Shown piece after piece: positions 21,755-28,239 of a DNA stretch of 29,433 nucleotides (position 1 is the first letter of the stretch; each line of letters begins with the position of its first letter). Below the pieces are notes generated by a model. The model ran no database searches. It was given only the letters and a program-made list of their open reading frames with translations, and was not told where the DNA came from. The translations under genes were made by a program, and so were the position numbers. The DNA is from JBKHYG01 sp046565595 (GTDB taxonomy: Bacteria; Actinomycetota; AC-67), in contig JBKHYG010000109.1 of the NCBI GenBank assembly GCA_046565595.1, forward strand, positions 1 to 29,433, in the 5' to 3' direction.

Positions 21755-24204
21755 ATCTCACTCTCCAGATCTTCCACGGACCGGTCGGCGAGGATCCCCT
21801 TGAAGGAGGCTGCGCGCAACCGATGCTGCGAGGTCAGTTCGAGATACTCGACCGCGATCACGAGGCTAGGCGCTACCCAGCGAGTGTCCTCATCGATCGG
21901 AGCATCCGATGGGATCGCTACCGCCGGTTTGCCGATCCGATGTGGCTCGAGCGCCCTAGCCAGTGCTTGCGCGGTGCGCTGAGTGAAGCCGGTACCGACA
22001 TGCCCGGCGAACCTCAAGGACCCGTGCTCATCGGGGATGGCGACCAGCAGCGAACCAACCGATGCTTCGCGGCTTCCGGCGGTTTGCGTCCAACCGATCA
22101 CGGCCGCATCTAGGGTCCGGCGCACCTTGATCTTGATCCAATCCTTGGTGCGTCGGCCGGGCAGGTAGATCGAATCGAGCCGCTTCGCGATCAGGCCCTC
22201 CATGCCGCGCGCAGAGACGGCCTCGAACAGAGCTTTGCCGCGCTCGCCGGGGAAGCGTTGGCTCAACTGCACGCCGTCGGCTTGAACCAGGACTCGCTCC
22301 AACAGGTCGCGGCGTTCAGCGTAGGTGCGTTCCACGGTCGCCTCGCCGTCGAACCAGAGGATGTCGAAGACCAGGAACTGGACGGGGTCTCTCGCAACAT
22401 CTCGTTTGGATGGCCGGTCGGTTGTGAAACGGCGCTGGATCCGCTCGAAGGAGGGAACCCCGCTGTCGCCCAGGACCACTATCTCGCCATCCAGTAGAGC
22501 GTTCTTGCCGACCAGCAACGAGGCGAGGTTGCTCAGCTCCGGGTAGACCTCGGTCACATCGCGCCCGCGTCGAGAGTGGAGCTTCACCGACTCTGCTTCG
22601 ATGGCGGCGAGAGTGCGAACCCCGTCCCACTTCACCTCGAAGGACCAGTCGGGATCGTCGAAAGGTTCGCCGCCCCCGGATGCGAGCATCGGCTCGAGCG
22701 CAGGCGGACTCGCGAGGACGGGTGCGGGCGCATCGCGCGCACTCCGGAATATCAGCCACTGGTTGCCGCGGGTCCGAACCAGGTGATACTCGCCGCTGAC
22801 CCGAGCGCCTCGGAGCCGAACGGTTGCCTTCTTGTCCTCGATCCACTCAAGGACCTCATAGGTGCCCTCATCGAAGATGCGACTCTCGCCTGCTCCGTAC
22901 TCTCCCTCCGGGATCGTTCCTTCGAAGTTGGCGTACTCGATCGGATGATCCTCGACATGCACGGCCAGGTGTCGGATGTTGGGTTCGTCCGGGATCCCCT
23001 TCGGGATGGCCCAGCTGACCAAGACCCCACCTCGGGACAGGCGCAGGTCGTAGTGGAGCCGCCGGGCGTTGTGCTTGTGGATCATGAAGTGATCCCCTGC
23101 GAGCGGCGCAGGCTCGGTCCCTCCTGCGGGTTCGCTGGTCTTGGCGAAGTCACGCTTGCGTTGGTACTCGCCAAGTGAGCCGGGCTGGGCCGGGGAGTCA
23201 TCACGCGGCGGCTCGAACCTGGCGGGATCGATCCCGAGGGCTTCCAGAACAGGGCCCAGATCGTGGCCTCCCGGGGTGCCTGCAACTCGCATCGGCTCGA
23301 AGAGGTCTCCTACCTCTCCCAGGCGTTCCCAGACGGACTCTATGGTGAAGTCCGTGGGCACCACATCGGTGGTCCGAAGTTCGTCCCAGGTGACCGGCAT
23401 GCCGATGGTTGCTTCCGGGGTGGGCCGCATCGAGTAGATGCTCGCGATGTTGCGGCCCTCTGAGACCATCGCATGATCGAGGAACACCTTCCCCGCGCGG
23501 TCAGCGATCCGCGGAGCCATCGTGGTCGCCTCGGGGAAGGCTCGATGCACGATCCGGCAGATGCGTTCGACGACCGTACGCACAGCTTCGTAGCCGTATC
23601 TGCCGTCCAGCGGCGAGTAGATGACTATCCCGGTTGCACCAGAGATCTTGGGGACGCTGGTCAAGCCGAGCCGTTCCAGCGCTTCGCCGACGATGCTCGC
23701 TACCTTGCGTACGGTTGAGAACTCGATCGGTGGGAACGGGTCCAGATCGAAGAACAGGTAGTCCGGCCGATCGAAGGACGCCTGCCGGGCGTGCATGGGG
23801 TGCATCTCTATGCAGCCGAGATTCACCACATACAGCAGGCTGGCGGTGTCCTGCGCCATGAGGAAGTCGATGTGTCCCCGGCTGCCGTGTCCTTCGATGA
23901 AGGCACGCGGAACCCAGTCCGGGGTATGAGAGGGCGCCTGCTTCTCGTAGAACTCGTTGCCCTCGATCCCGTCGGGCATCCTGCGGAGCGTCAGCGGCCG
24001 GTCGCGGAGGTAGGGGAGCAGGTAGGGCGCGAGGTTGTCGTAGCAGGCCAGCATGTCGCCCTTGGTGTATCCCTTCTGTGGCCAGAGCACCTTGGGCAGG
24101 TTCGACAACTTGACCTCGATGCCGTCGCGCTCCACGAACCAGTGCTCGCCGAGTCGTTCAGGCTCGAACGGGCGAGGGAAGGAGACCGTCGTGGTTGGCG
24201 GCAC
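21751..24204 (-). CDS. ligD: Multifunctional NHEJ ligase LigD (POL-PE-LIG)
   Basis: Repairs double-strand breaks with Ku. Domain order is polymerase/primase (about 30-330), 3'-phosphoesterase (about 345-510) and ATP-dependent ligase (about 515-817), the same as M. tuberculosis LigD. The POL metal site is Asp153-x-Asp155 (FFDLDP) and Asp243 (VFLDHAM). The PE residues are intact: His378, His384, Asp386 and Arg388 in KHNARRLHYDLRL, and His420/Tyr424 in HVEDHPIEY. The ligase nucleotidyl Lys525 is in VKWDG, with LDGEIVVL, MEGLIAKR and WIKIKV motifs. I start at GTG 24204: a TACCCT -10 lies 7 nt upstream and the POL homology begins soon after. The frame stays open to 24354 but would overlap ku. GTG 24135 is an alternative. 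Confidence 0.94.
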   Translation of the reverse strand: MPPTTTVSFPRPFEPERLGEHWFVERDGIEVKLSNLPKVLWPQKGYTKGDMLACYDNLAPYLLPYLRDRPLTLRRMPDGIEGNEFYEKQAPSHTPDWVPRAFIEGHGSRGHIDFLMAQDTASLLYVVNLGCIEMHPMHARQASFDRPDYLFFDLDPFPPIEFSTVRKVASIVGEALERLGLTSVPKISGATGIVIYSPLDGRYGYEAVRTVVERICRIVHRAFPEATTMAPRIADRAGKVFLDHAMVSEGRNIASIYSMRPTPEATIGMPVTWDELRTTDVVPTDFTIESVWERLGEVGDLFEPMRVAGTPGGHDLGPVLEALGIDPARFEPPRDDSPAQPGSLGEYQRKRDFAKTSEPAGGTEPAPLAGDHFMIHKHNARRLHYDLRLSRGGVLVSWAIPKGIPDEPNIRHLAVHVEDHPIEYANFEGTIPEGEYGAGESRIFDEGTYEVLEWIEDKKATVRLRGARVSGEYHLVRTRGNQWLIFRSARDAPAPVLASPPALEPMLASGGGEPFDDPDWSFEVKWDGVRTLAAIEAESVKLHSRRGRDVTEVYPELSNLASLLVGKNALLDGEIVVLGDSGVPSFERIQRRFTTDRPSKRDVARDPVQFLVFDILWFDGEATVERTYAERRDLLERVLVQADGVQLSQRFPGERGKALFEAVSARGMEGLIAKRLDSIYLPGRRTKDWIKIKVRRTLDAAVIGWTQTAGSREASVGSLLVAIPDEHGSLRFAGHVGTGFTQRTAQALARALEPHRIGKPAVAIPSDAPIDEDTRWVAPSLVIAVEYLELTSQHRLRAASFKGILADRSVEDLESEI

Positions 24205-24211
24205 GACAGGC

Positions 24212-24221
24212 AGGGTAGCCT
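24212..24221. promoter_or_regulatory. Overlapping divergent -10 hexamers for ku and ligD
   Basis: AGGGTAGCCT contains TAGCCT on the plus strand (24216-24221) and TACCCT on the minus strand (24212-24217), sharing the central TA. The minus hexamer ends 7 nt before the ligD GTG (leaderless). The plus hexamer leaves a ku leader of about 26 nt that carries the AGGAGG ribosome binding site. This would be a symmetrical bidirectional promoter co-expressing both repair proteins. Inferred from sequence only. Confidence 0.45.
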
Positions 24222-24253
24222 TGTTGGGGACTTCCCCGACGCTAGGAGGACCG

Positions 24254-25078
24254 ATGGCGGGACGCGCGATATGGAAGGGCTCGATCAGTTTCGGGCTCGT
24301 CTCGATCCCGGTGAGCATGCATTCGGCGGTCGAGAGCAAGTCGCTGTCCTTCAATCAGTTGCACTCGAAGGATCAAGGCCGGATCCGCTACAAGCGGACA
24401 TGTTCGGTCTGCGGCGAAGAGGTGCCCTTCGATGAGATCGTGAAGGGCTATGAGTACGAGAAGGACCACTATGTGACCTTCACCGGCGAGGAGTTGGACC
24501 GGGGAGTATCAGGGGTCCGCAGCGTGGACATCGTGAAGTTCGTGCCGCTGGAAGAGATCGACCCCGTCTACTTCGAGAAGCCCTACTACCTAGCGCCGAC
24601 CGAGTCGGTCGCCGCGAAGCCTTACAAGCTGCTGCTCAAGGCGCTCGCGGACGATCAGCGGGTGGCCGTGTGTCGGGTGGCGTTCCGAGACAAGGAGCAC
24701 CTGGCGGTCATGCGGGTCGTCGACGATGTGCTCGTGCTCGAGACGATGCATTGGCCAGACGAGATCCGTGAACCCGACTTCGAGACGCTCGATGTGGATG
24801 TCGAACCGACCGACGCAGAAGTGAAGATGGCCAAGATGCTCATCGACAACCTGACCGGCGACTTCGAGCCCGACGAGTTCGAAGACACCTACAGGGCGAA
24901 GCTCGAGGAGCTCGTCTCGGCCAAGATCGAAGGGCGCGAGATCACCGTGATCGAGAGCGAGGACACCGCCAAGGTCATCGACCTGATGGATGCGCTCCGC
25001 GCCAGCGTCGAAGCGACCAGCGAAGGTTCGGACGCGAAGCGCTCGGGCAAGGGTAAGAAGGAATCAGCCGCCGGATAG
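24254..25078 (+). CDS. ku: DNA end-binding protein Ku
   Basis: Homodimeric ring that threads onto double-strand ends and recruits LigD. 274 residues, usual bacterial length. It opens with RAIWKGSISFGLVSIPV, the most conserved block of bacterial Ku, followed by CSVCGEEV, a Cys pair seen in some members, and VARDKEHL-like VAFRDKEHLAVMRV. A short Lys-rich C-terminal tail (KRSGKGKKES), typical for DNA contact or LigD stimulation, closes it. ATG 24254 follows AGGAGGA at 24244-24250; in-frame sequence upstream to 24053 is antisense to ligD. It overlaps the convergent DUF72 gene by 15 bp. Confidence 0.95.
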   Translation: MAGRAIWKGSISFGLVSIPVSMHSAVESKSLSFNQLHSKDQGRIRYKRTCSVCGEEVPFDEIVKGYEYEKDHYVTFTGEELDRGVSGVRSVDIVKFVPLEEIDPVYFEKPYYLAPTESVAAKPYKLLLKALADDQRVAVCRVAFRDKEHLAVMRVVDDVLVLETMHWPDEIREPDFETLDVDVEPTDAEVKMAKMLIDNLTGDFEPDEFEDTYRAKLEELVSAKIEGREITVIESEDTAKVIDLMDALRASVEATSEGSDAKRSGKGKKESAAG

Positions 25079-25786
25079 TTCCTCGAGCATCCGCCTGGCG
25101 TAACGGATCCCGCTCGGATCGTCCTCGTGCTTGAAGTAGACGAACGCGTCTGCTCCGGAATCCAGCGCTTCCTGCACCCGCGAGAACCAGGTGTCGAGTT
25201 CGGCGTCGGAGTAGTCGACGCCCCGCAGGCGTAGGTAGACATGCTTCTTAGAGGTCTGCCTCATCGGCGCGGGTTTCTCTCGTGTGTCGCTGACGCACCA
25301 GGCGATCCCGTTGCCGGCCAGCAGGTCGAAGACCTCATCGGTCGCCCACGAGTCGTGCCGGAACTCCATGGCGAACCTGTACGGGCGTCCAGGCAGAGAA
25401 GCCACGAAGGACTCCAAGCGCTCCTGGTCGTGTTTCAGGTTCGGGGGGCACTGGAACAACACGACGCCCAGTCGGTCCTCGAGCGCCCTGGCCACGCCCA
25501 AGAAGTAGCTGACCAGTTCGTCGGCATCCTTCAGCCGCGAGTGATGGGTTATCCGTTGACTCGCCTTCAAGGTCAGTAGGAAACCTTCTGGCGTCTGAGT
25601 GGTCCACTGCTGCAGCACCTTCTCGGTCGGCATGCGATAGAAGGTGTTGTTGATCTCGACGCTAGGGAACCGTTGCGAGTAGTACTCGAGCATCTGGGTG
25701 TTCTTCAGATCCTCGGGATAGAACTCCGGCTTCCACTCCTTGTATGCGAAGCCACTGGTACCGACGAAGAGCCGTCCTTGGGGCAT
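25064..25786 (-). CDS. DUF72/YecE-family protein
   Basis: 240 residues of the DUF72 TIM-barrel-like family, whose biochemical role is not established. Recognisable parts are FVGTSGFAYKEWKPEFYP at the start, FPSVEINNTFYRMPT near 40-54, LGVVLFQCPPNLKHD near 105-119, and AMEFRHDSW near 138-146. Length and block order fit the family. DUF72 genes are common neighbours of repair genes, but no role can be inferred from that. The ATG lies 6 nt after a TATCCT hexamer on the minus strand without a Shine-Dalgarno, so the mRNA is probably leaderless. Its 3' end overlaps ku by 15 bp. Confidence 0.87.
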   Translation of the reverse strand: MPQGRLFVGTSGFAYKEWKPEFYPEDLKNTQMLEYYSQRFPSVEINNTFYRMPTEKVLQQWTTQTPEGFLLTLKASQRITHHSRLKDADELVSYFLGVARALEDRLGVVLFQCPPNLKHDQERLESFVASLPGRPYRFAMEFRHDSWATDEVFDLLAGNGIAWCVSDTREKPAPMRQTSKKHVYLRLRGVDYSDAELDTWFSRVQEALDSGADAFVYFKHEDDPSGIRYARRMLEELSGG

Positions 25787-25792
25787 GACGGC

Positions 25793-25798
25793 AGGATA
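25793..25798 (-). promoter_or_regulatory. Putative -10 hexamer (TATCCT) for a leaderless DUF72 mRNA
   Basis: On the minus strand, TATCCT is followed by GCCGTC (6 nt) and then the ATG. There is no Shine-Dalgarno. This is one of six cases in the window with the same -10 to start-codon spacing. Confidence 0.48.
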
Positions 25799-25805
25799 GG
25801 GCCGC

Positions 25806-25811
25806 TACTAT
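25806..25811 (+). promoter_or_regulatory. Putative -10 hexamer (TACTAT) of the enoyl-CoA hydratase gene
   Basis: TACTAT is close to the sigma70-type consensus and lies 25 nt before the ATG at 25837, giving a leader of about 18 nt that includes the strong GAGGAGG ribosome binding site. The -35 is unclear. Confidence 0.42.
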
Positions 25812-25836
25812 CGCGGCGTCCGTGCGAGGAGGATGC

Positions 25837-26622
25837 ATGAGCGAGTTCGTGAAGGTGACGGTGGACGAAGCAACCGGGGTCGCAACGATCCTGCTCGACC
25901 GGCCGAAGATGAACGCGATCAACGACGAGGTCGCAGCCGGGTTGGTGGAGGCTGCCGAACGGTGCACGACCGATGACTCGATCCGTGCCGTGGTGTTGAC
26001 CGGCGGCGGCAAGATCTTCGCCGCTGGCGCGGACATCAAGGCGATGGCCGAGGCGACGCCGGAACAGATGCATGAACGCATCGGCGGCCTGCAAGCATCC
26101 TTCACCGCGATCGAGCAGATACCCAAGGTCGTCATCGCCGCTGTGAACGGCTTCGCCTTGGGGGGCGGCTGCGAGCTTGCTATGTGCGCCGACTTCAGGG
26201 TCATCGCTGACAACGCACAGATGGGTCAACCGGAGATCCTGCTGGGAGTCATCCCTGGGGCAGGGGGGACCCAGCGGCTGACGCGGCTGGTCGGACCTTC
26301 CCGCGCCAAAGACATCATCTACTCCGGACGCTTCGTCGGATGCGTCGAGGCGCGAGAGATCGGGCTGGCCGATGTAGTCGTCGCGCCAGACCAGACGATC
26401 GCGAGAGCCACTGAGATGGCGGCGGCTTATGCCAAGGGCCCAACGCGGGCTCTTGCTGCTGCCAAGAGCGCGATCGAGGCGAGGAGCTCGATGCCTATGG
26501 CGGAGGGGCTCGCACACGAGGCGAGACTGTTCGCTGACCTGTTCGGAACCGAGGACCAGAAGATCGGGATGCGGACCTTCCTCGAGAAGGGCCCCGGCCA
26601 GGCCGAGTTCACCGGCCGCTGA
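25837..26622 (+). CDS. Enoyl-CoA hydratase
   Basis: Crotonase-family enzyme adding water across trans-2-enoyl-CoA in fatty-acid beta-oxidation. 261 residues. The oxyanion-hole and CoA segment KIFAAGADIKAM is at 59-70. Both catalytic glutamates are kept: Glu113 in ALGGGCELAM and Glu133 in GQPEILLGVIPGAGGTQRL, so hydratase activity is expected rather than a diverged crotonase reaction. The start ATG follows GAGGAGG; an in-frame GTG at 25822 would place the ribosome binding site inside the gene. The final codons and stop form the first unit of a 28-bp tandem repeat. Confidence 0.92.
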   Translation: MSEFVKVTVDEATGVATILLDRPKMNAINDEVAAGLVEAAERCTTDDSIRAVVLTGGGKIFAAGADIKAMAEATPEQMHERIGGLQASFTAIEQIPKVVIAAVNGFALGGGCELAMCADFRVIADNAQMGQPEILLGVIPGAGGTQRLTRLVGPSRAKDIIYSGRFVGCVEAREIGLADVVVAPDQTIARATEMAAAYAKGPTRALAAAKSAIEARSSMPMAEGLAHEARLFADLFGTEDQKIGMRTFLEKGPGQAEFTGR

Positions 26623-26690
26623 GAGGTTCGGGTCGTTCACGGGCCGCTGCGCGGTTCGGGCCGTTGACGGGCCGCTCGGCGGTTCGAGCC
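26608..26690. repeat. Three tandem 28-bp units running off the 3' end of the hydratase gene
   Basis: Units begin at 26608, 26636 and 26664, each starting TTsAC-GGCCGCT and containing GGTTCGrG; the third is shortened to 27 nt. The first unit encodes the last four residues (Phe-Thr-Gly-Arg) and the TGA of the enoyl-CoA hydratase. The others fill most of the 97-bp gap before the methyltransferase. Inner segments such as GCCGC-TGC-GCGGT can form small hairpins. A role in termination is possible, but simple slippage duplication explains it. Confidence 0.75.
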
Positions 26691-26706
26691 TCGTATCCGC
26701 TCTAGG

Positions 26707-26712
26707 TAGGCT
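26707..26712 (+). promoter_or_regulatory. Putative -10 hexamer (TAGGCT) for a leaderless methyltransferase mRNA
   Basis: TAGGCT ends 7 nt before ATG 26720; the intervening TCCGCCC is the reverse of a ribosome binding site in character. No clear -35, since the upstream sequence is the 28-bp repeat array. Confidence 0.48.
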
Positions 26713-26719
26713 TCCGCCC

Positions 26720-27628
26720 ATGACGGCTGCGATCGATCCCGCCACGCTGGACCCCAAGGAAGCCAACATCCGCTACCACGACTGGGAGGCATCTCAGTAC
26801 GACGGGAAGTGGAACATCAGCTTCGACGACCGGTGTATCGCTTACGCGCGAGAACGGTTCCTGCAGATGGCTCCAGACCAGCGCTACGGCAAGGTCCTCG
26901 AGATCGGCGCAGGAACCGGATTCTTCATCATCAACCTGTGGCAAGCCGGCCTCATCGCCGAGCCTTACGCCACCGACATCAGCCAAGGGATGGTCGATGT
27001 CTGCATGAAGAACGCCGAGTCGGTCGGGATCAGGAACATGGTCGCGCGCACCGCCGACGGCGAACGCCTGCCATTCGAGGACGAGACCTTCGATCTGGTC
27101 ATCGGTCACGCCGTCATCCATCACATCCCCGATGTCGAAGCAGCGTTCCGCGAAGCTCATCGGGTGCTGAAGCCCGGCGGGCGTCTGGTCATCTGCGGAG
27201 AGCCGACCCGTCTGGGGTTCCAGTTCGTCACCCGCGTCGCCAAGCTTCCCACCGCTCGGTTCATGGAGACCGCAGGCAGGCGCCTAGGGCTGCGTTCGAT
27301 CCCTTTCGGGCATGGGGAAGAGGTCGCAGCCCTCGAGGCTCATGTGGACATCCACGAGTTCCATCCGCATGCGGTCAAGGCGATGTTGAAACGCAGCGGC
27401 TTCGGGGAGGTTCGGGTTCAGACCGAAGAGTTGCTGTCTGGGCTCTTCGGCTGGTCGGTGCGGACCTTCGAAGCGATGGCCAAGCCTGGTTTGGTGGATG
27501 CCCGATGGGCGTTCTTCGCGTACCGGTCTTGGAAGACCTTGTTCGCCCTCGACCAGCGGGTGATGAGGCGGTTCGTACCCAAGGCGCTGTTCTACAACCT
27601 GCTGCTGCACGGCCGGAAACCGAAGTGA
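26720..27628 (+). CDS. Class I SAM-dependent methyltransferase
   Basis: 302 residues. SAM-binding motif I is VLEIGAGTGFF (59-69), followed by ATDISQGMVDVC (acidic ribose contact), RTADGERLPFEDETFDLVIGHAVIHHI and EAHRVLKPGGRLVICGEP, the Methyltransf_11 pattern. The C-terminal third, with a basic and aromatic segment (RSWKTLFALDQRVMRRFVPKALFYNLLL), may lie against the membrane or bind a lipid or isoprenoid substrate; that is inference. I start at ATG 26720, since the open frame back to 26429 lies mostly inside the hydratase gene. The GTGA overlap couples it to the acyltransferase, suggesting modification of a surface lipid or polysaccharide. Confidence 0.88.
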   Translation: MTAAIDPATLDPKEANIRYHDWEASQYDGKWNISFDDRCIAYARERFLQMAPDQRYGKVLEIGAGTGFFIINLWQAGLIAEPYATDISQGMVDVCMKNAESVGIRNMVARTADGERLPFEDETFDLVIGHAVIHHIPDVEAAFREAHRVLKPGGRLVICGEPTRLGFQFVTRVAKLPTARFMETAGRRLGLRSIPFGHGEEVAALEAHVDIHEFHPHAVKAMLKRSGFGEVRVQTEELLSGLFGWSVRTFEAMAKPGLVDARWAFFAYRSWKTLFALDQRVMRRFVPKALFYNLLLHGRKPK

Positions 27629-28239
27629 CAAAGATCGAGTGGCTGCGCTCGACATGCCGCTTCGTGCGAGCCCGCCGACTGTACCTGCCGAGATATTGGA
27701 TGATGGCGGTCCGTTTCGCATGGCTCAAGATCTCCAAACCGTGGATCGAGACCGACGGCTTCGTCTTCATCGAGAAGGGCGTCGAGCTTCACGCCAGACG
27801 CGGTTACGGACGCCTACGGCTCGGCAAGTGGGTCTACCTCGGCACGGGCAACGCGATCCGCTGTCACGAGGGGAACCTGCGTATCGGCGACAAATGCGTC
27901 TTCGGACGGAAGAACACCATCAACGCGTATCTCGATATCGAGATCGGACGCGACTGCATCTTAGCCGACTGGATCTACATCTGTGACTTCGATCACCGGT
28001 ACGACGATCTGACCGTACCCATAACCAAGCAGGGCATCGTCAAGGGTCCCGTGAAGATCGGTGACGGATGCTGGCTCGGCGAGAAGACGACCGTGCTTCG
28101 CGGCGTGACCGTCGGAGACGGAGCGGTCATCGCCAGTCATGCGCTGGTCAACAGGGATGTTCCCGACGCAGCCATCGTCGGTGGTGTTCCCGCGAAGGTC
28201 CTCCGCTACCGCAAGGACGGGCAGCGCGGCAGTTCCTGA
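27625..28239 (+). CDS. Hexapeptide-repeat (left-handed beta-helix) acyltransferase
   Basis: 204 residues. After an N-terminal helical segment (about 1-40), the body is built of hexapeptide turns ([LIV]-G-x4), for example VELHARRGYGRLRLGKWVYLGTGNAIRC, LRIGDKCVFGRKNTI, IEIGRDCILADWIYI and VKIGDGCWLGEKTTVLRGVTVGDGAVIAS. It ends with the PAKVLRY motif typical of the O-acetyltransferases of the NodL/WcaF/LacA group. The likely catalytic His is in CDFDHRYDD. It probably acetylates a sugar of a surface glycan. GTG 27625 overlaps the methyltransferase stop; the very long open frame upstream is its antiphase shadow. It ends with no gap before the convergent glycosyltransferase. Confidence 0.87.
   Translation: MTKIEWLRSTCRFVRARRLYLPRYWMMAVRFAWLKISKPWIETDGFVFIEKGVELHARRGYGRLRLGKWVYLGTGNAIRCHEGNLRIGDKCVFGRKNTINAYLDIEIGRDCILADWIYICDFDHRYDDLTVPITKQGIVKGPVKIGDGCWLGEKTTVLRGVTVGDGAVIASHALVNRDVPDAAIVGGVPAKVLRYRKDGQRGSS

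Noticed and set aside
24205..24354. N-terminal extension of LigD by 50 residues to the first ATG.
   Set aside because: It would overlap the ku coding region on the other strand by 101 bp and show no POL homology. The -10 spacing and domain start favour GTG 24204.
20231..25078. Possible mobile or defence island around ku-ligD.
   Set aside because: No integrase, transposase, flanking repeats, tRNA or composition shift is seen. ku-ligD are ordinary chromosomal repair genes in actinobacteria.
26679..26693. GGTTCGAGCC resembles a tRNA T-arm.
   Set aside because: It belongs to the third 28-bp repeat unit. No acceptor stem, anticodon arm or D-arm can be folded around it.
26809..27624. Very long open frame reading upstream of the acyltransferase, giving a 476-residue protein.
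   Set aside because: The extra part is an Arg-rich antiphase shadow of the methyltransferase gene, with no recognisable domain. Homology begins at GTG 27625.
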